Assembly (NCBI RefSeq): GCF_029212375.1
Contig: NZ_JARGNU010000002.1
Location: 62,001 to 126,000, forward strand
Source of the DNA: Zhongshania sp.
GTDB taxonomy: Bacteria > Pseudomonadota > Gammaproteobacteria > Pseudomonadales > Spongiibacteraceae
Direction of reading: 5' to 3'
DNA: 64,000 nucleotides
Shown: positions 27,563 to 35,916 of the stretch, piece by piece
How positions within the stretch are numbered: position 1 is the first letter of the stretch
Layout of the letters: every line of letters begins with the position of its first letter
The notes under the pieces: generated by a model
Seen by the model: only the letters and a program-made list of their open reading frames with translations
What the model was told of the DNA's origin: nothing
Database searches by the model: none
Translations under genes and position numbers: made by a program

Positions 27563-30187
27563 TTAGCTTGCCGGTGCCGATAGTTGTGGATTTAGTAATT
27601 CCTCGGGCAATTCATCTGCGGTGGGTATTTCATCGATGGCGCCATCGCAGGAGCTACCTGCGTAAATGGCGCGCTTGAGCAAGCCTTGGGCTAATAGCGA
27701 TAAACCGCCTGTGTAAATCGCGGCGCCGGTGGTGAGGCCCGAGGTGAACATACCCGATGGATCGGCGACAATTTTGGGTTTGCTAAATGTGCCGCCAAGC
27801 CTAACCAAGCCTGCCGCGGCGCCAACATTTATTCCCACGCCGGTGCGGGCAATGGGTGATACGCCAAATAGCAGCTGCTCCTTGCCAAGATCGATATTCC
27901 CAGTGCCAATAATTTTGGTTTGCGCGGTTTCTAAGGCAACGCCATCGTCGCTGATGAATTTGCCGCTTTTGCCATCAAAATGAACTGCAATACATTCTAT
28001 GTCGGTACTCGTTTTCTTTTCTGAAAACGGGTTGAGCTTGTCTATGGTTTCGCTAAGTACGTCGGAGCCGATAAGATTGAGAGCATTGCCTTGGGCGACT
28101 AAGTTGGTAATTTTAACGTCTAGCTTGCCGTTCATATTGGCGGCTAAGAGATGGGGGCTGGCGCCTTGGCTATTAATATTTAAGCGAATACCGCCGTTGC
28201 CACTGGTGATGCCCGCCGCCTTGTCGAGGCCGAGCTTACCGTAGTCCTGCGCATCAACGCTGAGTTTGAGTGCGAGGCTGGGAATGGTTTTGCTGCTGTC
28301 GAGTTTGAGGCGTAGTTTGGCGTCGCCGCCAGCAAAATTAATGGTGGTGTTTTTTAAATTCAAAACGCCACCCTGCAGGCTTGGCTTGAGATTGGCTCTG
28401 CGAATAAAGGCGTAGCCGGTGTCGATATCTTCTAGCGCAATACTTACATCGGCATTCATCGATTTGAGGGTGCTAAGATCGATGGGCTCTTTGCTGAAAA
28501 GTTTTTTGTTCTTCACCGCGGGTGTTGCGGCGGGGCTGCTTGCATCGCTTTGGCTCGGTGTAAGAAAGGCGAGGTCGATTCGTTTTAGGCCAAGACTGCC
28601 CTTAAGCTCGGCTAGCTGCTTGTTGGCGGCGGGACTATAGTGCAGCTCAAAGTCGGCAATTTGGTTACCCATGCTGGCATCGCCTTTGGCGATGTAGTGT
28701 GTAGCATGGGCTTGTAGTTTTGCCTTGACTGTTACTGCGCCAGCTTCCTGCCATGGTAGCTGGGCTAGCAGCCAGAGCGCCTTGCTGTTTTCGGCCTCGG
28801 CTTGAATGTCGAGCTCGGTGCCGACGATGCCATTTACATTGATCTTACCCGCGGCCTTGGCCGTAAGGTCTTGCTGGCTGAGGTTTAGTTGCAGGGCCAA
28901 ATCTGCGGCGTCGGTGGTCTGTGCGAGGGCCTGTAGCGCGACGTCGGCGTTGAATTGATTGATCTCGCGCTGTGTGGCCAGCTCGGTAATTTTGTCGGCT
29001 TTTAGGGTGAGTTTGATATTGTCTTTGATCGCAAGTTGGCTCTTTAGGGCGTTTAGCTGCCAGCCAGCGGCGTTCAGAGTGTCAATTTTTAAATCGAGTT
29101 TAAGATCGGTGTCGGCTAGCCACTGCCAGTCGATTGGGGGCTCTTCAGACGTTTGTGCTGCAATAGCGGGGGCAGTGTTTGGCGATTCATTCTGGGTAGG
29201 CTTGCTGGGCAGTAATTGATCCACATCGAGCTGTTTGGCAAAGACGCTGGCGACCACCGCAGAAGTGCTCGCGTTGACGCTGACTTTACCGCGAATTTCG
29301 TTGTCGTTAAGTTTGAGTATGATATTGCTAAATTCGTAGTTGGGGCTTATAGCGAGCTTGCTGGTGAGGTGGATTTTGGGAATGGCTGGTACTTCCGTGC
29401 CAGCGAGGCTGGCGAGATTGGCGGCTTCGCGCACGTCTACGACGAATTTCAGCTCGCTGCCGGCCAAATTTGGGGTGAGCACCAGCTTGCCTTCGCTGCT
29501 GAGGTCGATGTCTTTATGCTTGAGGGCGAGGGTGTATACGAGCACGCCACTATTGGGGTCGAATAGGGTGATGCCGCTGCTGAGTTCAAAGTGCTGCTTT
29601 TGGTAATCTAGGCCAATATAGAAATCGCCGTTGCCGGCTTCGATGCGTTCGCCACTGACTCTGGGTAGGTATATGCGGCGTTCATTGCCGGTTTTGTCAC
29701 GCCACAACAGATTTACCTTGTGGATGTTGATGCGATTAAAATTGAAGTCGCCGGGTAGGATTGACTGGTGGGTAGCCACTTCAGGTTCGGAATTTTGCGA
29801 CGAGGTGTTGGCAATAAGTTCGGGGCTAATCCAGTTAAACTCGCCAGCATCATTTTGCTCTACTTGAACACTTAACGAGTCGGCATTTAACGTCCAAAAT
29901 GGCTCCTTGCCAAAGGGGTTTTCGGTGAGGCTAATACTGATGTTTGCCAAACTGAGCAATGCTGGCCGCGGCCACTGGGGATTGCGAATATTGAGGCCGT
30001 CTACCTCAAAGCGCAGCGGGTTGAGCTTGGAGCGAATATCGCTGATTTCAACGTCGAGTCCGGCATAGCGCTGGGCACTGCTGTTAATGAGTCCTCGCAG
30101 CAATTGCGGTTGAATCAACACTGTAGCAACGGTGGCAATGGCAAGAAAAATAAGTACGCCCAGGGCGAGTAGCGATTTTTTAATCAT
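27563..30187 (-). CDS. AsmA family protein
   Basis: An 874-residue protein with an N-terminal membrane anchor (about 4-28) followed by a long region of beta-rich repeats facing the periplasm, the layout of AsmA-like bridge proteins related to VPS13-type lipid transporters. The segment NPQWPRPALLSLANISISL near the N-terminus and LDAQ/GNGGIRLNINSQG in the C-terminal AsmA_2 region fit the family. Such proteins move phospholipid between the inner and outer membrane. It is divergent from sfsA with about 125 bases between. Confidence 0.85.
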   Translation of the reverse strand: MIKKSLLALGVLIFLAIATVATVLIQPQLLRGLINSSAQRYAGLDVEISDIRSKLNPLRFEVDGLNIRNPQWPRPALLSLANISISLTENPFGKEPFWTLNADSLSVQVEQNDAGEFNWISPELIANTSSQNSEPEVATHQSILPGDFNFNRINIHKVNLLWRDKTGNERRIYLPRVSGERIEAGNGDFYIGLDYQKQHFELSSGITLFDPNSGVLVYTLALKHKDIDLSSEGKLVLTPNLAGSELKFVVDVREAANLASLAGTEVPAIPKIHLTSKLAISPNYEFSNIILKLNDNEIRGKVSVNASTSAVVASVFAKQLDVDQLLPSKPTQNESPNTAPAIAAQTSEEPPIDWQWLADTDLKLDLKIDTLNAAGWQLNALKSQLAIKDNIKLTLKADKITELATQREINQFNADVALQALAQTTDAADLALQLNLSQQDLTAKAAGKINVNGIVGTELDIQAEAENSKALWLLAQLPWQEAGAVTVKAKLQAHATHYIAKGDASMGNQIADFELHYSPAANKQLAELKGSLGLKRIDLAFLTPSQSDASSPAATPAVKNKKLFSKEPIDLSTLKSMNADVSIALEDIDTGYAFIRRANLKPSLQGGVLNLKNTTINFAGGDAKLRLKLDSSKTIPSLALKLSVDAQDYGKLGLDKAAGITSGNGGIRLNINSQGASPHLLAANMNGKLDVKITNLVAQGNALNLIGSDVLSETIDKLNPFSEKKTSTDIECIAVHFDGKSGKFISDDGVALETAQTKIIGTGNIDLGKEQLLFGVSPIARTGVGINVGAAAGLVRLGGTFSKPKIVADPSGMFTSGLTTGAAIYTGGLSLLAQGLLKRAIYAGSSCDGAIDEIPTADELPEELLNPQLSAPAS

Positions 30188-30312
30188 GGTAGCGGTGAAT
30201 AATCCTGTGCTGGCGCAAATGTCAGTGGAGCTACGATACCATGTTTAAGGCGCGTGCTGGGGCTAGAATAGGCTCGTAGCGAGGCAATCAAAGGTAATAA
30301 AAGGGGCTGATA

Positions 30313-31020
30313 GTGCAGTGGTCGGGTGAATTGCAAAGTGGGTATTTGCTTAAGCGTTATAAGCGATTTTTGGCTGACGTGGTGCTGGATAATGGCACAG
30401 AAATTACGGTGCACTGCCCAAATACCGGTGCCATGACCGGCTGTGCGGAGCCTGGTAGTAGGGTGTGGTTGTCGGTGAGTGAAAATCCCAAACGTAAATA
30501 CAGCATGACCTGGGAGCTGCTAGAAACCGCAGCAGGGAACAAAGTGTGTATTCACTCGGCGCTCGCCAATACCTTGGTGGCCGAAGCGCTAGGCGATGCG
30601 CGGATTAGCCCCTTGGCTAGCTACCCCCTGTGGCAGCGAGAAAAGAAGCTGGCTAGCGGGAGCCGTATGGATTTTTACGCGGCCGCGACCGCGGATTTAC
30701 CAGAGTGCTACCTTGAGGTGAAGTCGGTCACCTTAGATTGTGGTGATGGCTTGGGGGCGTTTCCCGACGCGGTGAGTAAGCGAGCGAGTCGGCATATTGA
30801 CGATCTGCTTGTTCTGCGCGAGTGTGGTGCCCGCGTGGTACTGTTGTTTGCGGTATTACATGAAGGGATCGCGCGGGTGACCCCAGCGGCGGCAATCGAT
30901 CCAGCGTATGCGCGCAATTTACGTGAGGCGGTAGCGGCTGGGCTAGAGGTGTTCGCCTATAAGGCAGAGATCAGCGCCGTGCATATGGCCCTTAGCGCCG
31001 TCGTACCGGTCTATGTGTGA
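30313..31020 (+). CDS. sfsA: SfsA family protein
   Basis: The 235-residue protein matches SfsA throughout: N-terminal OB-like part (RYKRFLADVVLDNG), CPNTGAMTGC, and the nuclease-like C-terminal core with PLASYPLWQREKK, LEVKSVTL, FPDAVSKRASRHIDDL. SfsA was found as a stimulator of sugar fermentation in E. coli and has DNA-binding ability; its exact role is unclear. GTG start at 30313 is backed by AAGGGG ten bases upstream. Confidence 0.92.
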   Translation: MQWSGELQSGYLLKRYKRFLADVVLDNGTEITVHCPNTGAMTGCAEPGSRVWLSVSENPKRKYSMTWELLETAAGNKVCIHSALANTLVAEALGDARISPLASYPLWQREKKLASGSRMDFYAAATADLPECYLEVKSVTLDCGDGLGAFPDAVSKRASRHIDDLLVLRECGARVVLLFAVLHEGIARVTPAAAIDPAYARNLREAVAAGLEVFAYKAEISAVHMALSAVVPVYV

Positions 31021-31025
31021 AACTG

Positions 31026-31355
31026 CTATTCTGGGTTTTGCTCGGTGAGCGTAAGTACGCCATTGTTTATTGTAAATGGGACGGCCTCTAATGTTTTTCC
31101 TACGCAGGGACCGGCGACGCAACTGCCATTTTCAATAATAAATAGCGCGCCGTGGGTTGCGCACTGAATGAGCGAGTTGTCGTAATCGAGGAATTGATCT
31201 TCCTGCCAGTTGAGTTCAATACCCAGGTGTGGGCAGCGATTGCGATAAACATAAACCTTGCCGTGCAGGCGCACGGCGAAAAAGCTTTGGTCGCTAAACT
31301 TAAAGCCCTTGGAGCCAGGGTCGGTAATTTCATTAATGTGGCCGAGAGTGCGCAT
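31026..31355 (-). CDS. Rieske [2Fe-2S] ferredoxin-like protein
   Basis: A 109-residue single-domain Rieske protein. The cluster ligands are in CPHLGIEL and CATHGALF, that is Cys-X-His and Cys-X2-His. No signal peptide or membrane anchor, so it is a soluble cytoplasmic electron carrier like those of ring-hydroxylating oxygenases. No oxygenase or reductase is adjacent, so its partner cannot be named. It lies 82 bases downstream of the patatin gene on the same strand. Confidence 0.85.
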   Translation of the reverse strand: MRTLGHINEITDPGSKGFKFSDQSFFAVRLHGKVYVYRNRCPHLGIELNWQEDQFLDYDNSLIQCATHGALFIIENGSCVAGPCVGKTLEAVPFTINNGVLTLTEQNPE

Positions 31356-31437
31356 AAATTGTGGTGTTCGTTATCTGTTGGTAGAAGCCCCAGCCACTTG
31401 AATGACGCTAGGGCGGCATTGGGCAGAGTGCTGCTGA

Positions 31438-32478
31438 TTAGCCCACGGCGGGCGGCTCTATAATGCGGTTGTCACCTTCGCTTTTAAAGGCGTGGCGAAT
31501 GGCGGGTAGCATGCGGTCAACGGCGTCGCGGCCCTCCTGAATGGCTTCGGCGGCGCTGCTAAACTCCATTAAGCCAATATGGCCAAGGCGGGGCCACAGC
31601 ATGATGTCGGCGGGTTCACCGGCCAGTCGGCTGCGGGTGATGCGGTCCTGCATAATGTTAATGGCGCTCATCATTACCGCAATCGTGCCGGGTGGCTCGG
31701 GCTTTTTCTCGCCCTCATTGGCGCGAAAATTACTGGCGGCTTCTTTTACTGATGCTGCAAAGCGGCTAAAGGCTGCGCCGAGGAAGGGGTCTTGTTCGTC
31801 TGCCTCATTCTCTTCGAAAATGGGCAGTTCCTCTTCGGCTTCTTCCTCTTCGGCGGCTTCTTCTACACTGGCTGCTTTAGCATTACTCATCACTTTTTGG
31901 CGGCCGACTAAATCGCTATTGAGGTCGACCCCAATGATAATATCGGCGCCCAGTGCGCGGCACACCGATACCGGTACCGGATTTACGAGCCCGCCATCAA
32001 CCAGCCATGAATTGCGAAAGGGAACGGGGGTTAAGATGCCCGGTAGGGCCATAGAGGCGCGTACCGCGCTCCACAGTGGGCCGCGCTGTAGCCAAACTTC
32101 GCGGCCGCGCAATAAGTCGGTTGCCACTGCTGCGAAGGGCTGGCTTAAATCTTCAATGTTAGGGTTGCCGTACTCTTTCTCAAAAAAATCAATGAGGCGA
32201 GTGGCATGGGCTACGCCCCCAGTGGCACCCAAGCTAACGCTCATATAGTGCAGTACTTGAGTGGTGCTAAGTGACTGGATCCAATGTTCGAAATGATCGA
32301 GTTTTCCCGTGAGATAACACGCGGCAATAATGGAGCCTACCGAGGTGCCGCAGAGAATGTCTGGTTCAATACCCAGTTCGCTCAGGCGCTGAATTACGCC
32401 GATATGGGCCATACCCCGTGCGGAGCCACTGCCGAGGGCAAGGGCAATTTTTTTTTCGTGCGGTGAGGACTCGTCCAC
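31438..32478 (-). CDS. Patatin-like phospholipase (RssA/NTE family)
   Basis: A 346-residue serine hydrolase. The oxyanion-hole loop GSGSARGMAHIG, the nucleophile elbow GTSVGS (Ser) and the DGG of the Ser-Asp dyad (VDGGLVNPVPV) are all present. An acidic insert (EEAAEEEEAEEELP) around residues 200-230 and a C-terminal Glu-rich region are extra to the core. No signal peptide, so cytoplasmic or peripheral. The start is GTG at 32478 with GGAG nine bases upstream. Substrate is presumably lysophospholipid or phospholipid. Confidence 0.87.
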   Translation of the reverse strand: MDESSPHEKKIALALGSGSARGMAHIGVIQRLSELGIEPDILCGTSVGSIIAACYLTGKLDHFEHWIQSLSTTQVLHYMSVSLGATGGVAHATRLIDFFEKEYGNPNIEDLSQPFAAVATDLLRGREVWLQRGPLWSAVRASMALPGILTPVPFRNSWLVDGGLVNPVPVSVCRALGADIIIGVDLNSDLVGRQKVMSNAKAASVEEAAEEEEAEEELPIFEENEADEQDPFLGAAFSRFAASVKEAASNFRANEGEKKPEPPGTIAVMMSAINIMQDRITRSRLAGEPADIMLWPRLGHIGLMEFSSAAEAIQEGRDAVDRMLPAIRHAFKSEGDNRIIEPPAVG

Positions 32479-32572
32479 GTATTACTACTCCAGAATTTCA
32501 ACTCAGACCAATAGGCGTTAGTATGATGCCATGAAGTTCCAACACCTTACACTGCTTGAATAGTATGCGCCC

Positions 32573-33313
32573 ATGAAGAACCCAACGGTAAGCGCCGATT
32601 TAGTTTTAGGGCGTGATAATTCTGCGATCACTTCGTTTGCCGGTGCGGCGGTGCACCGCGACATTATTGCGCCGTTGTTGGCGCTGCAGGCCGATGCGGC
32701 GGCGGCAGGCTTTGATCTGCGGGTAATAAGCGGCTATCGCGGCTTTGAACGCCAGCGGGCTATTTGGAATGCTAAAGCCAGAGGCGAGCGAGCCGTGCTG
32801 GATAGTGGGGGTTGCGCCCTGGATATTAGCCAGCTGAGCAGCACGGCGCTGGTACATGCTATTTTGCGTTGGTCGGCCTTACCTGGCGCGTCGCGGCACC
32901 ATTGGGGCTGCGATATTGATGTTTACGATGGCGCCGCGGTTGCCGCTGATTACGCGGTGCAATTAACACCCGGAGAAGTTGCTGACGACGGCGTGTTTGG
33001 CGCGATGCATCAGTGGTTAGACCGGCAATTTGCGACGGGCCGCGGCCACGGTTTTTTTCGCCCCTATGATGTTGATCGCGGGGGTATTGCGCCCGAGCGC
33101 TGGCATTTAAGTTACGCGCCATTGGCCGTAAGATGCGAGCTGGTACACAGTGTTGATTTGCTGGCAGAGGCCTTGGCTGCAGAGTCAGATTTGGCCTTGC
33201 AAGACACGGTGTTGGCAGAATTAGAGACAATTTATTCGCGCTATGTGGCGGTGCCGAATTTATGTTATCCGGCAGAGTATGCGACAGAATTAAGGGGTGG
33301 AAAGGTGATATGA
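32573..33313 (+). CDS. M15 family D-alanyl-D-alanine carboxypeptidase-like protein
   Basis: A 246-residue VanY/M15B-type zinc peptidase. Zinc-ligand motifs are visible as SRHHWGCDIDVYD (His and Asp ligands) and RWHLSY (His ligand). SGYRGFERQ matches the conserved start of the fold. No signal peptide is evident, unusual for an enzyme acting on murein, so it may act in the cytoplasm or be exported in a nonstandard way. Its TGA overlaps the cysE ATG (ATGA), so the two are translationally coupled. Confidence 0.82.
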   Translation: MKNPTVSADLVLGRDNSAITSFAGAAVHRDIIAPLLALQADAAAAGFDLRVISGYRGFERQRAIWNAKARGERAVLDSGGCALDISQLSSTALVHAILRWSALPGASRHHWGCDIDVYDGAAVAADYAVQLTPGEVADDGVFGAMHQWLDRQFATGRGHGFFRPYDVDRGGIAPERWHLSYAPLAVRCELVHSVDLLAEALAAESDLALQDTVLAELETIYSRYVAVPNLCYPAEYATELRGGKVI

Positions 33314-34104
33314 GTGGGGCGTTGAGCGATTTATGGCTAACTATGACCAAAGAGGCGCGAGAATATGGCCGCAGCGAACCAGTTTTGGCCAGCTTTTATC
33401 ATGCCAGTATTTTAAACCACGCCAGTTTCGCCGACGCCCTGAGTTTTCATATTGCCTCTAAATTGGGTTGCGATTCGGTTCCTGCAATGTTGATTCGCGA
33501 CGTATTTGATGACGCTTTTATCAGCGATCCGACTATTGTCAATTCGGCGGCAATGGATATTCGTGCCCATTATGATCGCGATCCCGCCTGTGATCATTAC
33601 GCTATGCCTTTTTTGTATTTTAAAGGTTTCCAAGCGATCCAAGCCTACCGTATTGCCCATTGGTTGTGGACACAGGGCCGAGAGTCGCTGGCATTGTTTT
33701 TGCAAAATAGGATCGCCAGTATCTTCGATGTAGACATTCATCCTGCTGCGGTGATTGGGTGCGGGGTGATGGTCGATCACGCCACTGGTCTTGTTATTGG
33801 TGAAACCGCGGTTGTTGGTAACAATGTGTCTATGCTGCACTCGGTAACCTTGGGGGGGTGTGGTAGTGGTCCAGGGCCGCGGCACCCGCGTATACAAAAT
33901 GGCGTGTTGATTAGCGCTGGTGCTAAGGTATTGGGTAATATTGTGGTGGGCGAGGGCGCGAAAATTGCGGCGGGTAGTGTGGTGCTGAAAAATGTTGCGC
34001 CACACTCAACCGTGGCGGGGGTGCCAGCGAAGCAGGTTGGGGTGTTGTCTGCTGACCTGCCAGCGTTAAACATGGATCAATATATCAATGATGAAGTCTT
34101 ATAA
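33310..34104 (+). CDS. cysE: Serine O-acetyltransferase
   Basis: Makes O-acetylserine from serine and acetyl-CoA, the first step of cysteine synthesis. The 264-residue protein has the N-terminal SATase domain (about 1-140) and a left-handed beta-helix of hexapeptide repeats (about 145-230) with DHATGLVIGETAVVG and GSVVLKNVAPHSTVAGVPAK. The start at 33310 gives MSGALSDLW and overlaps the upstream gene by ATGA; the ORF-track start at 33262 adds 16 unrelated residues. Confidence 0.94.
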   Translation: MSGALSDLWLTMTKEAREYGRSEPVLASFYHASILNHASFADALSFHIASKLGCDSVPAMLIRDVFDDAFISDPTIVNSAAMDIRAHYDRDPACDHYAMPFLYFKGFQAIQAYRIAHWLWTQGRESLALFLQNRIASIFDVDIHPAAVIGCGVMVDHATGLVIGETAVVGNNVSMLHSVTLGGCGSGPGPRHPRIQNGVLISAGAKVLGNIVVGEGAKIAAGSVVLKNVAPHSTVAGVPAKQVGVLSADLPALNMDQYINDEVL

Positions 34105-34191
34105 TGCGGCTTAATCCACTCAGTATTATTAGATTACATCTGTTATATTGTGAGTGATAGGGGTTGCACAACTAAATTAAGCGAGGTGCTT

Positions 34192-34668
34192 GTGAGCGTT
34201 AAACTATTAGATAATAAGGCGTTTTACGGCTTTCGAGTGCGCCGTACGGTTGCGGGGAAGTTGTATCAAGAGTATTTCTCGCTGAAAAACGAGGGTGCGC
34301 GGCTGGACGGTAAACAAAAGAATGAAATTGAAAAGCAGGCCATGGATCGCGATTCGGTTTTGGCTGCTGAGCAACGTCGTTATCTTGAAGAAACTAAAGA
34401 AGACCGCTGCTTTAAAAGCGATGGCACGGTGCGTGGCATCAGTTATTTATTAAAAACTGAAAAAAGCGGCAATTTAACACCGATTTTTCAGGTTGGTGTG
34501 GCGTCAAAAGTTGAGAAGAAAACCGTGTGTACCAGTTTTTCGCTCAATGCCCACGGCAGTGATGATGCTTGGCACAAAGCAGTTGAAGCCTATTCTAAGC
34601 ATAAATCCATACATAAGAATTCTAAACTTTATCATCGCTTATTAAAGGCGATGCCAAAGGTAGGTTAA
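34192..34668 (+). CDS. Small basic protein with two AP2-like repeats
   Basis: About 158 residues, Lys-rich, no signal peptide. I chose the GTG at 34192 because GAGG lies five bases upstream; the track's start at 34150 lacks one. Two halves look alike: YGFRVRRTV..KLYQEYFSLKNEG (about residues 8-35) and FQVGVASKV..KTVCTSFSLNAHG (about 100-128), each followed by a helix. This three-strand-plus-helix pattern resembles AP2/integrase-type DNA-binding domains. DNA binding is inferred; I do not recognise a named family. Confidence 0.6.
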   Translation: MSVKLLDNKAFYGFRVRRTVAGKLYQEYFSLKNEGARLDGKQKNEIEKQAMDRDSVLAAEQRRYLEETKEDRCFKSDGTVRGISYLLKTEKSGNLTPIFQVGVASKVEKKTVCTSFSLNAHGSDDAWHKAVEAYSKHKSIHKNSKLYHRLLKAMPKVG

Positions 34669-34714
34669 TAATTAACGAATTTGCAGGGCTTTTAAAAGTT
34701 TTGCTTTTGCACGT

Positions 34715-34742
34715 AAACGGAGCCTTATGGCTCTGTTTTTGT
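34715..34742 (+). terminator. Intrinsic terminator after the AP2-like gene
   Basis: Stem AAACGGAGCC / GGCTCTGTTT (one G-U pair), TTAT loop, then T residues, about 50 bases after the stop. Confidence 0.85.
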
Positions 34743-34809
34743 TTCTGGGTATTGGGTTTGTATTTTGCGTTGGGGCATTTAGGAAAACGGGAATTTGTTA
34801 AAAGGGAAT

Positions 34810-34831
34810 AACGGGGCCTAGCGGCCCCGTT
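34810..34831 (-). terminator. Hairpin terminator of ppa
   Basis: AACGGGGCC / GGCCCCGTT with a TAGC loop, just 8 bases past the ppa stop on the minus strand. The T-run after it is broken (TATTCCCTTTT), so termination may be less efficient. Confidence 0.75.
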
Positions 34832-34838
34832 GCCCAGC

Positions 34839-35366
34839 TTAGCCTTTGTAGGCAGCAGCGGCTTTCATTACTTCTGCGCGGGCTTCTTCACTGCCTGCCC
34901 AGCCATCAATTTTAACCCACTTGCCTTTTTCCAGATCTTTGTAGTTTTCAAAGAAATGCTCGATTTGCTGAATCAGCAGTGGTGGAAGATCGGAAGGCTC
35001 TTTCACATCTTTGTAGAGAACAGAGAGCTTGTCGTGGGGTACGGCCAGCAGCTTGGCGTCTTTACCCGCTTCATCGCTCATATTGAGGATGCCGATAGGA
35101 CGGGCGCGAATGACTGAGCCGGGCACTACTGGGTAAGGGGTAACAACCAGTACGTCTAGCGCATCGCCGTCTTCAGACAGGGTGTTGGGGATATAGCCGT
35201 AGTTGGCAGGGTAAAACATGGGGGTCGCCATAAAACGATCGACCATCAGCGCATCATAGTCTTTGTCGATTTCGTATTTAATCGGGCTGCTGTTAGCAGG
35301 AATTTCGATGGCAACGAAGATGTCGTTAGGCAGGTCTTTACCGGCCGGAATTTGCGTGTAGCTCAT
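34839..35366 (-). CDS. ppa: Inorganic pyrophosphatase
   Basis: Soluble family I pyrophosphatase, 175 residues (E. coli 176). It hydrolyses pyrophosphate and pulls biosynthetic reactions forward. Metal-binding Asp residues lie in [11 protein letters not shown] and [10 protein letters not shown], with KIDGWAG near the C-terminus. The start at 35366 gives [13 protein letters not shown] as in the family; the track's 25 extra residues at the N-terminus do not belong. A sigma-70 promoter and a hairpin terminator frame the gene. Confidence 0.95.
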   Translation of the reverse strand: MSYTQIPAGKDLPNDIFVAIEIPANSSPIKYEIDKDYDALMVDRFMATPMFYPANYGYIPNTLSEDGDALDVLVVTPYPVVPGSVIRARPIGILNMSDEAGKDAKLLAVPHDKLSVLYKDVKEPSDLPPLLIQQIEHFFENYKDLEKGKWVKIDGWAGSEEARAEVMKAAAAYKG

Positions 35367-35411
35367 GACGGGCTTCCATTTCTTAAGGTTGGGGTTGATA
35401 AATCTGTGCCG

Positions 35412-35441
35412 ATTATAAACCCTGTAGAGACTGATTACCAA
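35412..35441 (-). promoter_or_regulatory. Sigma-70 promoter of ppa
   Basis: On the minus strand TTGGTA (35441-35436), 18-base spacer, and a perfect TATAAT (35417-35412), about 45 bases before the ppa start codon. Confidence 0.6.
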
Positions 35442-35446
35442 AGAGG

Positions 35447-35480
35447 AAAAAGGTCGGCTACTACCAAGGTAGCAACCGAC
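35447..35480 (-). terminator. Intrinsic terminator of nirBD
   Basis: On the minus transcript GUCGGUUGCUACC pairs with GGUAGUAGCCGAC over 13 positions, using two G-U wobbles, then five U residues. On the plus transcript the same two positions would be A-C mismatches, so the element works mainly for nirBD. It lies about 47 bases after the nirD stop. Confidence 0.82.
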
Positions 35481-35526
35481 GAGGGGGGGAGACTAACTGA
35501 TGTTGCTGGGCGCGCAGATACGGCGC

Positions 35527-35850
35527 TCAACTATTGACTTGAACCTGAACCAATTCGCCTTCGGTGCGTGCTTGGTAGCAGGGGATTGATACGCCGTCGT
35601 CTTCTAGGCAGTTGCCGGCCTCGAGGCTAAAGTGCTGTTTGTAAATGGGCGAGGCGACGACTAGGGTGCCTTGAATGCTGCCGACAATGCCCCGCGACAG
35701 CACATTGGCATTGCTGAAGGGGTCTTTGTTGGCCAGTGCGTAAACTTTATCGTCGACTCGAAATATTGCTACTTGGGTTTCGTCAATGAGTGCAGCTACG
35801 CCGGCATTGGGTAGAATTTCGTCAAGACGGCAAACAGTAGTCCAAGACAT
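35527..35850 (-). CDS. nirD: Nitrite reductase [NAD(P)H] small subunit
   Basis: The 107-residue protein is a Rieske-fold subunit (WTTVCRLDEILPNAGVAALI, then VASPIYKQHFSLEAGNCLED) that, as usual for NirD, lacks a full set of cluster ligands. It partners NirB in assimilatory nitrite reduction to ammonium. I use the ATG at 35850 because it gives the family start MSWTTVC with GGAAC upstream. It lies 66 bases after nirB. Confidence 0.93.
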   Translation of the reverse strand: MSWTTVCRLDEILPNAGVAALIDETQVAIFRVDDKVYALANKDPFSNANVLSRGIVGSIQGTLVVASPIYKQHFSLEAGNCLEDDGVSIPCYQARTEGELVQVQVNS

Positions 35851-35916
35851 TGGGTGTTCCTCGTATAAATCTATTGTGCTGAACCGCACGCGCGGTGCGG
35901 CTCAGGTATAGTGTGT

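Noticed and set aside
29216-29606. Plus-strand ORFs opposite the AsmA-like gene
   Set aside because: Shadow frames of a long, well-supported minus-strand gene.
33412-34005. 197-codon minus-strand ORF opposite cysE
   Set aside because: Antisense shadow of a clear serine acetyltransferase.
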